DNA from: DASZZZ01 sp036260375 | GTDB taxonomy: Bacteria > Actinomycetota > CADDZG01 > WHSQ01 | Length of the DNA: 32,559 bases | Direction: 5' to 3' | NCBI GenBank assembly: GCA_036260375.1 | Contig: DASZZZ010000035.1 | Span: forward strand, 1 to 32,559 | Part shown: piece by piece, positions 7,906 to 15,267 of the stretch | Layout: every line of letters begins with the position of its first letter | Numbering within the stretch: position 1 is the stretch's first letter | Notes under the pieces: model-generated | What the model saw: only the letters and a program-made list of their open reading frames with translations | Told to the model about the DNA's origin: nothing | The model's database searches: none | Translations under genes and position numbers: made by a program

Positions 7906-7929
7906 ACTCGACTCGGCACTCGACTCGGC
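7906..7929. repeat. 12-bp tandem duplication
   Basis: ACTCGACTCGGC occurs twice head to tail in the 159-bp gap between the lipoprotein gene and the convergent NYN gene; a partial echo (accgtcgact) follows. Apart from this no gene or clear terminator is seen in the gap. Confidence 0.6.
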
Positions 7930-8003
7930 ACCGTCGACTTCACGAGTCTAGACGGGGGTCATCGATCGGGGCAGGGAGCGCGCGACGACGCGTCGCGTGG
8001 AAG

Positions 8004-9032
8004 TCAGATGGCGCCGGCGGTGACGTAGTAGTCCTCGGACTCGTCGTCCCACTCGAGGTCCACCGCGCCGCGCGCCGCGGCCGCCTTGACGAACTGCAGG
8101 AAGCCGCCGTAGCCGAAGTCCTTCTCCGAGAATCCGGGGCGGCGCTTGCGCAGCTCGTTCTTGAGCCCCGACAGCGGCGGGCTCCCGGAGCGCTGCTCGA
8201 GCTCCGAGACGACGTCGCGCAGCAGCTCGAACGCCGCCTCCTCCCCGCCCCCGTCGGCGGGGAAGTCGACGTTCGGGTCGCCGTCCGCGCTCCCGGCGCG
8301 CAGCTCGATCATCCCCATCGTCTCGAGGTGGCGCAGCAGCTCCCCCCACGCGCGGAACCCGTAGTCGCCCTCGGTGAACGTCGGGTCCTTGCGCAGGACG
8401 GCACGCTTGAGCATCGACGACAGGATCGGCCCGTCGCTCGATCGCTGCAGGCCGGACAGCGTCTGCGTCACCAGCCGCGACAGCCGCGCGAGGTCCGACA
8501 GCGACTCGTCGGAGCCGCCGTCGCGCGAACGCGCGCGCCGCGGCGCGGTTCGCCCCGAGCCCGGGCCGAGCAGGCGCTCGTAGAACAGGAACTCGTCGCA
8601 CGCGCCGGGCAGCAGCTCCGACGTCGAGCCCTCGACGCCGAGGCCGATGACCCTGCGGTTGAGCTCCCGCAGCTTGGACACGAGCGGCGTGAAATCGGAG
8701 TCGCCGGACGCGACGACGAACGTCGTGATGAACTCGCGCTGGAACGCGAGCTCGAGCGCGTCGACGGCGAGCTTGATGTCGGCCGCGTTCTTTCGGACCA
8801 TGCCGGTGCGCTGTGGGATCTCGATGAGCTCGATGCGCTGCGACACCAGGCCGGCACGGTGCTCGGAGAACAGGTTCCAGTCGGCGTACGCGCGCCGCAC
8901 CACGACGCGTCCGCGCTCCGAGAGCGCGTCCATGATCACGCCCATGTCGAGCCGGCCCCCGCGATCGCGCGCGCCGAGAGCCAGGTTCTCGAAGTCCATG
9001 AACAGCCCTAGGCGCTCCTCGGCGTCGGTCAC
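8004..9032 (-). CDS. NYN-domain RNase-like protein with two OST-HTH/LOTUS domains
   Basis: A 342-residue protein. The N-terminal NYN (PIN-fold, LabA-like) domain spans about 8-155, with FMDFENLA (Asp13), KNAADIKLAVDAL and VVASGDSDFTPLV providing the usual acidic metal-binding residues. Two LOTUS/OST-HTH repeats follow: LSSMLKRAVLRKDPTFTEGD plus YGFRAWGELLRHLE, and LSGLKNELRKRRPGFSEKDF plus GYGGFLQFVKAA. LOTUS domains bind RNA, and the combination recalls the eukaryotic MARF1 layout and some bacterial NYN proteins, so an RNA-guided or structure-directed ribonuclease is likely. GTG 9032 is chosen for the GGGAGG 8 bp upstream; GTG 9068 is in frame. It follows the RNase D gene by 51 bp, which supports an RNA-processing role. 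Confidence 0.85.
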   Translation of the reverse strand: MTDAEERLGLFMDFENLALGARDRGGRLDMGVIMDALSERGRVVVRRAYADWNLFSEHRAGLVSQRIELIEIPQRTGMVRKNAADIKLAVDALELAFQREFITTFVVASGDSDFTPLVSKLRELNRRVIGLGVEGSTSELLPGACDEFLFYERLLGPGSGRTAPRRARSRDGGSDESLSDLARLSRLVTQTLSGLQRSSDGPILSSMLKRAVLRKDPTFTEGDYGFRAWGELLRHLETMGMIELRAGSADGDPNVDFPADGGGEEAAFELLRDVVSELEQRSGSPPLSGLKNELRKRRPGFSEKDFGYGGFLQFVKAAAARGAVDLEWDDESEDYYVTAGAI

Positions 9033-9083
9033 GCCGTCATCCTCCCTCGCGCGCTCGATGTCGTGCACGCCCTGCCGTGCCGG

Positions 9084-10271
9084 TCACAGCGGCACCTCCT
9101 CGACCCACGGACGCGCGCCCAGGGCGCGCAGAGCGATGCGGCCGTCGGCGAGGTCGAGCACCGCGGTCCCCGCGATCTCGCGGCGCCAGCCCTGGAGCAG
9201 ACGGTGGGACTCGCCGTCTCCGTCGCCGGCGAAGCGCTCCGCGAGCACCTCCTCGAGGTCGCCGCGCGTCGCGACGAGCTCGGTCGCGATCGACGCTCGT
9301 TCGCAGCGCGCGCGCACGAGCGCGTCGGCGAGGCTGGAGACGAGGCGGGCGCGCAGCAGCGCCTCGCGCGGCGGGGACGGCCGCTGCTCGACCGCCGGAG
9401 CGTTGCGGCCGCGCTCGACTGCGGCCACGATCTCACCGCCCGATCGCTCGACCTCGGCCGTCGAGATGCCCCGGATGCGCGCGAGGTCGCGCGACGTCGC
9501 GGGCGCGCGGCGAGCGATCTCCACCAGCGTCGGGTCCTTCAGCACCCACCCGCGGGGGATGTCGCGGCGCGCCGCGGCCTCCTCGCGCCAGCGCGCCACC
9601 TCCCTCAGCACCGCGATCTGGCGCCCCGACAGCGAGCCCCGTCCCCCGACCTTGCGCCACGCGCCGTCGAGATCGAGCTCGTACGACTCCGCGCGGTGCT
9701 GCAGCACCATCTCCTCCTCGAGCCACTCCAGGCGTCCGAGCTCGCGCAGCCGGCGCTTGAGCGCGTCCGACACGTCGAGCAGGTAGCGGACGTCGTCGGC
9801 GGCGTAGTCGAGCTGGGCGCGCGACAGCGGCCTCCGGCACCAGTCCGAGTACGACTCGCCCTTGGTGATGCGAGCGCCCACGATCTCGGCGACGATGCGG
9901 CCGTACGGGAGCGACGCGCCGTGTCCGGCGAACGCCGCGGCCAGCTGGACGTCGAACACGTTGCGCGGCACGACGTCGAGCGTCTCGTGGAACAGCTCGA
10001 GGTCCTGGCGCCCGGCGTGGACGACGATCTCCACGTCCTCGGCCCCGAGCAGCTCCCCGAGCGGCGAGAGGTCGGCGCCGTCGAGGGGGTCGAGGAGATA
10101 GATCGCCGAGCGCGTCGCCACCTGCACGAGGCACAGGCGGGCGCGGTAGGTGCGCTCACGCATGAACTCGGTGTCGAGCCCGAGCGCGCCGTCGGAGCGC
10201 GCCTCGTCGGCGATGCGCTCGAGGTCGCGGCCCGTGGCGATCGTGACCGGTACGGCGGCGCGGCTCCTCAA
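9084..10271 (-). CDS. rnd: Ribonuclease D (DEDDy 3'-5' exoribonuclease)
   Basis: About 395 residues. The exonuclease domain has LGLDTEF (Asp33, Glu35), VVHAGRQDLELFHE, FDVQLAAAFAG and YAADDVRYLL, the DEDDy set for two-metal 3'-5' cleavage. LSGRQIAVLREVARWREEAA and RDIPRGWVLKDPTLVEIARR begin an HRDC domain (about 210-290); a second HRDC-like tail with LLQGWRREIAG follows. RNase D trims tRNA and other structured RNA 3' ends. The only in-frame start before the DTE motif and after the upstream coding region is TTG 10271, which overlaps the acyl-CoA dehydrogenase stop (TTGA). Translational coupling is therefore likely. The rare start is the uncertain point. Confidence 0.88.
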   Translation of the reverse strand: MRSRAAVPVTIATGRDLERIADEARSDGALGLDTEFMRERTYRARLCLVQVATRSAIYLLDPLDGADLSPLGELLGAEDVEIVVHAGRQDLELFHETLDVVPRNVFDVQLAAAFAGHGASLPYGRIVAEIVGARITKGESYSDWCRRPLSRAQLDYAADDVRYLLDVSDALKRRLRELGRLEWLEEEMVLQHRAESYELDLDGAWRKVGGRGSLSGRQIAVLREVARWREEAAARRDIPRGWVLKDPTLVEIARRAPATSRDLARIRGISTAEVERSGGEIVAAVERGRNAPAVEQRPSPPREALLRARLVSSLADALVRARCERASIATELVATRGDLEEVLAERFAGDGDGESHRLLQGWRREIAGTAVLDLADGRIALRALGARPWVEEVPL

Positions 10272-11422
10272 GCGCCGGGAAGCCCGAGCTCGCGCGCGAT
10301 GAGGATTCGCATCACCTCGGACGTGCCCTCGCCGATCTCGAGGATCTTCGAGTCGCGGAAGTGGCGGCACACCGGGTATTCCTCCATGTAGCCGTAGCCG
10401 CCGTGCACCTGCACCGCGTCACGGGCCACGTCGACGGCCGTCTCGGACGCGAACAGCTTCGCCATCGCAGCTTCCTTCTTGTACGGACGGCCCTTCTCGC
10501 GCAGCCACGCGGCGCGGTAGTACGCGTGACGCGCGAGCTCCGTCTTGGTCGCCATGTCGGCGATCATGAACTGCAGCGACTGGAAGCTGCCGATGGGGCG
10601 GCCGAACGCGCTGCGCTCGCGCGCGTAGGCGACGCTCTCGTCGACGCATCCCTGTGCCAGACCCACGGCGAGCGCCGCGATCGCGATGCGTCCGTCGTCG
10701 AGGATCTTGAGGAAGTTCTTGTAGCCCTCGCCGATGTCGCCGAGCAGGTTCGACTCCGGCACGCGACAGTCGGAGAACGACAGCTCGCGCGTGTCGGAGT
10801 GGTGCCAGCCCATCTTGCGGTACGGCTTGCCGACCTCGAAGCCCGGCGTGCCCGACGGGACCACGATCGCCGAGATCTCCTTGCGATCGCCCTGTTGGCC
10901 CGTCACGGCGGTGACCGTCACGAACGACGTGATCGGCGTGCCGGCGTTCGTGATGAACGCCTTGGAGCCGTTGATCACCCACTCGCCCCCGTCGCGCCGC
11001 GCGGTCGTCTTCGTCGCGCCCGCGTCGGAGCCGCCGCCCGGCTCGGTGAGACCGAAGCCGGCGAGCGCCTCGCCCGCGGCCAACGGCGGCAGCAGGGCGG
11101 CGCGCTGCTCGTCGGTGCCGAAGCGGTACACGGGCATGGCGCCCAGGCCGACGGCGGCCTCGAGCGTGATCGCGAGGCTCGAGTCGACGCGGGCGAGCTC
11201 CTCGATCGCCAGGCACAGCGTCAGGAAGTCGGCGCCCGAGCCGCCGTACTCCTCGGGGAACGGGAGCCCGAAGAGCCCGAGCTCAGCCATCTGCTTGACG
11301 GCCTCCATGGGGAGCTCGCCGTCCTCGTCCCAGCGCTCCGCGTTCGGACGGACGGCGTCGTCGACGAACTCGCGCATGGTCGCGACGAAGGCCTGCTGCT
11401 CCTCGCTGAGGTCGAAGTCCAT
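10268..11422 (-). CDS. Acyl-CoA dehydrogenase
   Basis: A 384-residue FAD flavoenzyme of usual length. It has the N-terminal helical domain (MDFDLSEEQQAFVATMREF), the middle beta domain (GFGLTEPGGGSDAGATKTTA, WVINGSKAFITNAG) and the C-terminal domain (YARERSAFGRPIGSFQSLQF, VQVHGGYGYMEEYPV). The catalytic base is the Glu in EIGEGTSE, as in short/medium-chain and butyryl-type enzymes. The isovaleryl-CoA dehydrogenase alternative Glu (in a LDLERL-like helix) is absent; the sequence is LDDGRIAIAA. Electrons would pass to ETF. TACTCT lies exactly 6 bp ahead of the ATG, suggesting a leaderless mRNA. It heads a minus-strand unit with RNase D and the NYN protein, and diverges from a second dehydrogenase. 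Confidence 0.92.
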   Translation of the reverse strand: MDFDLSEEQQAFVATMREFVDDAVRPNAERWDEDGELPMEAVKQMAELGLFGLPFPEEYGGSGADFLTLCLAIEELARVDSSLAITLEAAVGLGAMPVYRFGTDEQRAALLPPLAAGEALAGFGLTEPGGGSDAGATKTTARRDGGEWVINGSKAFITNAGTPITSFVTVTAVTGQQGDRKEISAIVVPSGTPGFEVGKPYRKMGWHHSDTRELSFSDCRVPESNLLGDIGEGYKNFLKILDDGRIAIAALAVGLAQGCVDESVAYARERSAFGRPIGSFQSLQFMIADMATKTELARHAYYRAAWLREKGRPYKKEAAMAKLFASETAVDVARDAVQVHGGYGYMEEYPVCRHFRDSKILEIGEGTSEVMRILIARELGLPGA

Positions 11423-11428
11423 GCCCGA

Positions 11429-11434
11429 AGAGTA
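11429..11434 (-). promoter_or_regulatory. -10 box of leaderless acyl-CoA dehydrogenase transcript
   Basis: TACTCT on the minus strand followed by exactly 6 bp and the ATG at 11422; no Shine-Dalgarno sequence is visible. Matches the TAnnnT spacing seen at 2538-2547. Confidence 0.45.
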
Positions 11435-11500
11435 GTGGATGTCGGCGCGGCCCCCGCCCGCGCCATCCCCGACCCGTAGCAAGCTCGGGCTCGGCGCGCT

Positions 11501-11524
11501 AAACTTGACTCGCAGGTCTAGTTT
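11501..11524. promoter_or_regulatory. 24-bp dyad operator between divergent acyl-CoA dehydrogenases
   Basis: AAACTTGAC (11501-11509), a 6-bp spacer, then GTCTAGTTT (11516-11524). The arms pair at 8 of 9 positions, and the AT-rich ends stand out in very GC-rich DNA. The position midway between two divergent acyl-CoA dehydrogenase genes fits a TetR/FadR-type fatty-acid regulator site. No regulator gene of that type is in the window. Confidence 0.5.
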
Positions 11525-11527
11525 CGC

Positions 11528-11572
11528 CCGGTGACACGGCCGGGCGACGGGCCCGGAGGCAGCCGTCACCGG
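11528..11572 (+). promoter_or_regulatory. Nested stem-loop in 5' leader of acyl-CoA dehydrogenase
   Basis: Outer arms CCGGTGAC (11528-11535) and GTCACCGG (11565-11572) are perfectly complementary over 8 bp. Inner arms CCGGGC (11540-11545) and GCCCGG (11551-11556) form a 6-bp stem with loop GACGG. The outer stem ends on the first two bases of the GGAAGGGGAA Shine-Dalgarno region, so it could influence initiation. It matches no riboswitch class I can recall with confidence. Confidence 0.45.
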
Positions 11573-11583
11573 AAGGGGAAGCC

Positions 11584-12774
11584 GTGGATTTCGCCCTCAG
11601 CGAGGAGCACGTCGAGCTCCAGAAGTGGGCGCGGGAATTCGCCGAGAAGGAGATCCGCCCGGTCGCCGCGCACTACGACGAGACCGAGGAGTTCCCCCTG
11701 CCGGTCCTCGCCAAGGCCGCCGAGGCCGGCCTCTACTCGCTCGACATCTACTTCCAGGCGTACCAGGACCCGACCGGCCTGACGCTGCCCGTCCTCATGG
11801 AGGAGATCATGTGGGGCTGCGCCGGGATCGGCCTGACGATCTTCGGCACCGGCCTGCCGCTCTCCGCGCTGTACGCCAGCGGCTCGCCCGAGCAGCTCGC
11901 CGAGTGGGCGCCGCGCATGTTCGGCACGCCGGAGGACCCCAAGGTGGCGGCGTTCGCGGTCACCGAGCCGCAGGCGGGCTCCGACGTCCGCTCGCTGCGA
12001 ACGCGCGCGCGGCGCGACGGCGACGAGTGGGTCCTCAACGGCACCAAGGTGTTCATCACCAACGGCCGCTACGCCGACGTCTACGTCGTCGTCGCCACCG
12101 TCGACCACGAGCTCGGCCACCGCGGGCAGGCGTCGTTCATCGTCACGCGCGACGACCCCGGCATCCGTCCCGGCAAGAAGGAGAAGAAGCTCGGCATCCG
12201 CGCGTCGGACACGTCCGAGGTCATCCTCGAGGACTGCCGCATCCCGCTCGACCGCGTGCTCGGGGGCATGGACAAGCTCGAGGACAAGCTCGAGCGCGCG
12301 CGGCGCGGGGAATCGACGGGACGGTCGTCGGCGGCGTTGCGGACGTTCGAGATGACGCGGCCGCTCGTCGCCGCGCAGGCGGTCGGGATCGCGCGCGCCG
12401 CGCTCGAGTTCGCCGTCGACTACGCCAAGGAGCGCAAGACGTTCGGCGTCCCGATCGGGCAGCACCAGTCGATCCAGAACCACCTCGCCGACATGGCGAT
12501 GGAGGTCGACGCGGCCCGCTTGCTCGTGCACCGCGCCGCGTGGATGGGCGTCAACGGACAGCCGTTCGCGAAGGCGGAGGGCTCGATGTCGAAGCTCAAG
12601 GCGGGCGAGGTCGCGGTCAGGGTCACCGAGCTCGCCGTGCAGATCCTTGGCGGGTACGGCTACGTCAAGGACTTTCCGGTCGAGAAGTGGTACCGCGACG
12701 CGAAGATCTACACGATCTTCGAGGGCACGTCCGAGATCCAGCGCATGGTCATCGCGCGCGCGCTGCTGTCGTAG
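11584..12774 (+). CDS. Acyl-CoA dehydrogenase
   Basis: A 396-residue FAD acyl-CoA dehydrogenase: MDFALSEEHVELQKWAREFA, FAVTEPQAGSDVRSLRTRA, WVLNGTKVFITNG, YAKERKTFGVPIGQHQSIQN, and the catalytic region KWYRDAKIYTIFEGTSEIQR with Glu in FEGT. The first step of a beta-oxidation-type pathway is expected; chain-length preference cannot be read from the sequence. The GTG start has a strong GGAAGGGGAA upstream, unlike the leaderless divergent neighbour. An insertion (KLEDKLERARRGESTGRSSA) lengthens the loop before the C-terminal helical domain relative to the neighbour. Its last 26 bp overlap the convergent CGNR gene. Confidence 0.92.
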   Translation: MDFALSEEHVELQKWAREFAEKEIRPVAAHYDETEEFPLPVLAKAAEAGLYSLDIYFQAYQDPTGLTLPVLMEEIMWGCAGIGLTIFGTGLPLSALYASGSPEQLAEWAPRMFGTPEDPKVAAFAVTEPQAGSDVRSLRTRARRDGDEWVLNGTKVFITNGRYADVYVVVATVDHELGHRGQASFIVTRDDPGIRPGKKEKKLGIRASDTSEVILEDCRIPLDRVLGGMDKLEDKLERARRGESTGRSSAALRTFEMTRPLVAAQAVGIARAALEFAVDYAKERKTFGVPIGQHQSIQNHLADMAMEVDAARLLVHRAAWMGVNGQPFAKAEGSMSKLKAGEVAVRVTELAVQILGGYGYVKDFPVEKWYRDAKIYTIFEGTSEIQRMVIARALLS

Positions 12775-13324
12775 AGCGCTCGGACGCCTTGCGGCGCCGG
12801 TACTCGCGCGCCTTGGCGACGTTGCCGCACGCCGACATCGCGCACCAGCGGCGGGAGCGGTTCTTGGAACGGTCGTAGAACACCCACCCGCAGCGGTCGT
12901 TGACGCACGCCTTGAGGCGCGTCCACGTCCCGGCCGCGGCGGCCGAGTACGCCGCCGCGAGCACCGCGCCGAGCACCGCGTCGGCGCCGCGGCCCCCCGG
13001 CACCAGGCGCGGCTCGGAGCCCTCGAAACGCACCCGCAGGTCGACGCCGGCGGCGACGCCGTCGAGGCGTCGCAGCGGCACGTCGCCGACTGCGTCGCCA
13101 CCGTGGACGGCTAGCGCGGCGCGCAGCCCGGCGCGCAGCGAGCGCGCCCGCGCCGCGTCGTCTTCGGTGACGAGCGCGTCGACGGGCCCGAGCCCGCGCC
13201 GCCGCGCCCACGCGACGAGGAGCTCCGGGGTCGCGAGGTCGTCGGCGTCACGGTCGACGCCGTCGGTGTTGACGAACGCGGCGACGAGATCGAGCCCGCC
13301 GGGCGTCCCGTCGTGATCGCTCAC
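12749..13324 (-). CDS. CGNR zinc-finger / ABATE-domain putative transcription regulator
   Basis: A 191-residue protein. The N-terminal ABATE-like region (about 10-135) is followed by a CGNR-type zinc finger (about 140-180): CVNDRCGWVFYDRSKN, RRWCAMSACGN and a basic tail KAREYRRRKAS. The four Cys of the finger are present; the signature reads CGNV rather than CGNR. These proteins are predicted stress-responsive DNA-binding regulators common in actinobacteria; the target is unknown. The GTG start has GAGGTGA upstream. Its 3' end runs 26 bp into the end of the convergent acyl-CoA dehydrogenase gene, so the two mRNAs would be complementary there. Confidence 0.8.
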   Translation of the reverse strand: MSDHDGTPGGLDLVAAFVNTDGVDRDADDLATPELLVAWARRRGLGPVDALVTEDDAARARSLRAGLRAALAVHGGDAVGDVPLRRLDGVAAGVDLRVRFEGSEPRLVPGGRGADAVLGAVLAAAYSAAAAGTWTRLKACVNDRCGWVFYDRSKNRSRRWCAMSACGNVAKAREYRRRKASERSTTAARAR

Positions 13325-13398
13325 GTCTCACCTCGAGTGGGGACGGCGGCGCGCGTGTGCGGGCCGCGGCTACGTCACTATCGTATCTCGTACGCCAG

Positions 13399-15267
13399 TT
13401 ACTGATCGTCGCGCATGAGCACCCACCGCTCGTGCCCGTAGACGCCCTCGACGAGGAACTCGCTGCCCGGCGGGGCGAGCAACGGATGGCGGACGACGTA
13501 GTCGGCGTCGAAGCGGCCCCGCGCCGCGCGCGCGTCCCAGCGCGCCGCGAGGTCCGCGTAGCGGATGCGGAGGTCGTTGCCGTCGAGGCGGTCGTCGTCG
13601 TAGCGCGCGAGCCGCACGCCGGAGAACTCGAACAGCGCGAACGCGAGGCCGTTGGAGCCCTCGACGCGCACGACGTCGTCGGGGCCGAGTCGCGCCGCGG
13701 CGCGCCGCACGAACGACCCCGGACCGAGCGCGGGACGCGTGTAGACGAAGCCCTTGCGGTGGTCGCGGATCAGCTCCGCGACGCGCACGGACGCCAGCAC
13801 CGGCGACGCCGCGCCCGCCGCGAACAGCACGACGGCGCCGACGACCGCGGCCGTCCGCGCGCGCGCCGCGGCCCACGCGAACGCGGCGGCGACGGCGACC
13901 CCGGCGAGCGCCGCGGCGAGCAGGTGCGCGGGCGCCCACGTCCGTCCTTGGTGCAGCAGCGTCGCGTTGCCCGCGAGACGCCACCCGAAGCGCGAACGCG
14001 CGACGCTGAGCGCGACGAGCACGAGGGCCGCGACCACGAACGCTCCGAGCGTGCGCGCGGTCGGCGCGCGCGACCGCGCGGCGACGACGAGCCCGGCGAG
14101 CGCGAGCGGCGCGAGCACGCCCCACGACGCGAGCGCGGTCGGCACCGGCCACTCGACCCCCAGCTTCGGAGTGATGTCGACGAAGCCGCCGAAGCGGAGG
14201 TAGTCCGCGACGACCGGGCCCGCCCACGTCGCGAACACGAGCCCCGCGACGCCGAGCGTCCACGGGAGCAACCGCAGCCCGCGCACGCCGGCGCGCGCGC
14301 ACGCCGCGACGGTCCACGCGACCGCGGCGACGAGCGCGGGGACGCTGACGAGACCGGTGATCCCCGCGGCGACCCCGGCGGCCGCGGCGACGCGGCGGCC
14401 GCCGCCCGCGAGCGCGACCACCACGAGAAGAGCGGTCGCGGCGAGCGCGACGACGCCGACCTCGCGCGGCAGCGGCGGGGGCAGCAGTCCGTAGACGGCG
14501 TTGGGCGACGCCGCGACGAGGTCGGCGCCGTGGCGCGCCTCGCTCGGGCTCGCGGCGAACTCCGGCCCCCGCGCCGCGAGCCATCCGAACCCGCCGATCA
14601 ACGACACGGCGGCAGCGGCGGCCCAGCCGGCGTCGGGACGCACGCGGCGCGCCAGGCACGCCGCCGCGAGCGGCAGGCACAGGACGACGAGCACGTGCAC
14701 GGCCTCCAGCGACGTGATCACGCCGGTGCCCGGGACGAGCCGGACGAGCGTCGCGGCCAGGGCGTGGAACCCCCACGGGTACGCGTTGCGGCCGAGCTCG
14801 GGGGCCGGCCCCGTCGGCACCGGCTCGCCGTGCAGCAGCTGCTCGGTCCAGCCCATGTGCCACGGCAGGTCGCCGTCGCGCACGCCCGAGCCGGTCGCGA
14901 GGACGGGGCCGACGTACAGCGCGATCAGAACCACGGCGGCCCCCGCGACGCGCGCCCACGGGACCGCGCGCGGCCACGCCCGCGCGCGGACGCCCGCGAC
15001 GACGAGCGCGGCGCCCGCGAGCGGCACCGGCGCGCGCGAGCCGAACACCGCGCCCCCGCTGACGACGTGGGCGAGCATGAGCCCGACGCAGAACGCGAGG
15101 AACCCGGCGAGCGCGGCGAGGGCGCGCTCGGGCAGACCGAAGGCGGCGCGGGCGGGGGCCGGCACGAGGCGGTCCACGGCGCGCTGCGCGACCGTCCATC
15201 CGATCGCGGCCGCAATGGCGACTTGGAGCGCGACGCCGGCCGCCGTGAGCGCGCCGTGCAGCGTCAC
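13399..15267 (-). CDS. Large polytopic membrane protein, GT-C-like
   Basis: A 622-residue protein with roughly a dozen hydrophobic segments in the first 480 residues and a soluble C-terminal domain (about 490-622) ending RWVLMRDDQ. An extracytoplasmic loop after the third or fourth segment reads GVRDGDLPWHMGWTEQLLHG with NAYPWGFHALAATLV after it, an acidic-loop layout like that of GT-C lipid-linked sugar transferases (DUF6541-like). That identification is tentative. The GTG start overlaps the stop of the carboxylase gene (GTGA), so it is co-translated with the carboxylase operon although a biochemical link is not obvious. Confidence 0.65.
   Translation of the reverse strand: MTLHGALTAAGVALQVAIAAAIGWTVAQRAVDRLVPAPARAAFGLPERALAALAGFLAFCVGLMLAHVVSGGAVFGSRAPVPLAGAALVVAGVRARAWPRAVPWARVAGAAVVLIALYVGPVLATGSGVRDGDLPWHMGWTEQLLHGEPVPTGPAPELGRNAYPWGFHALAATLVRLVPGTGVITSLEAVHVLVVLCLPLAAACLARRVRPDAGWAAAAAVSLIGGFGWLAARGPEFAASPSEARHGADLVAASPNAVYGLLPPPLPREVGVVALAATALLVVVALAGGGRRVAAAAGVAAGITGLVSVPALVAAVAWTVAACARAGVRGLRLLPWTLGVAGLVFATWAGPVVADYLRFGGFVDITPKLGVEWPVPTALASWGVLAPLALAGLVVAARSRAPTARTLGAFVVAALVLVALSVARSRFGWRLAGNATLLHQGRTWAPAHLLAAALAGVAVAAAFAWAAARARTAAVVGAVVLFAAGAASPVLASVRVAELIRDHRKGFVYTRPALGPGSFVRRAAARLGPDDVVRVEGSNGLAFALFEFSGVRLARYDDDRLDGNDLRIRYADLAARWDARAARGRFDADYVVRHPLLAPPGSEFLVEGVYGHERWVLMRDDQ

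Noticed and set aside
7845..8003. Intrinsic terminator after the lipoprotein gene
   Set aside because: Only short GGCGC/GCGCC pairing with no U-tract; too weak in this base composition.
10361..11479. Plus-strand open frame opposite the acyl-CoA dehydrogenase
   Set aside because: Antisense shadow; the minus-strand dehydrogenase motifs are complete.
11505..11524. TTGACT as a -35 box for the plus-strand dehydrogenase
   Set aside because: No convincing -10 box at 16-18 bp; the bases are better explained as an arm of the palindrome.
11541..11556. Possible guanidine-II (mini-ykkC) hairpin with an ACGG-like loop
   Set aside because: That class needs two tandem hairpins with ACGR loops; only one candidate loop is present, and it is closed differently.
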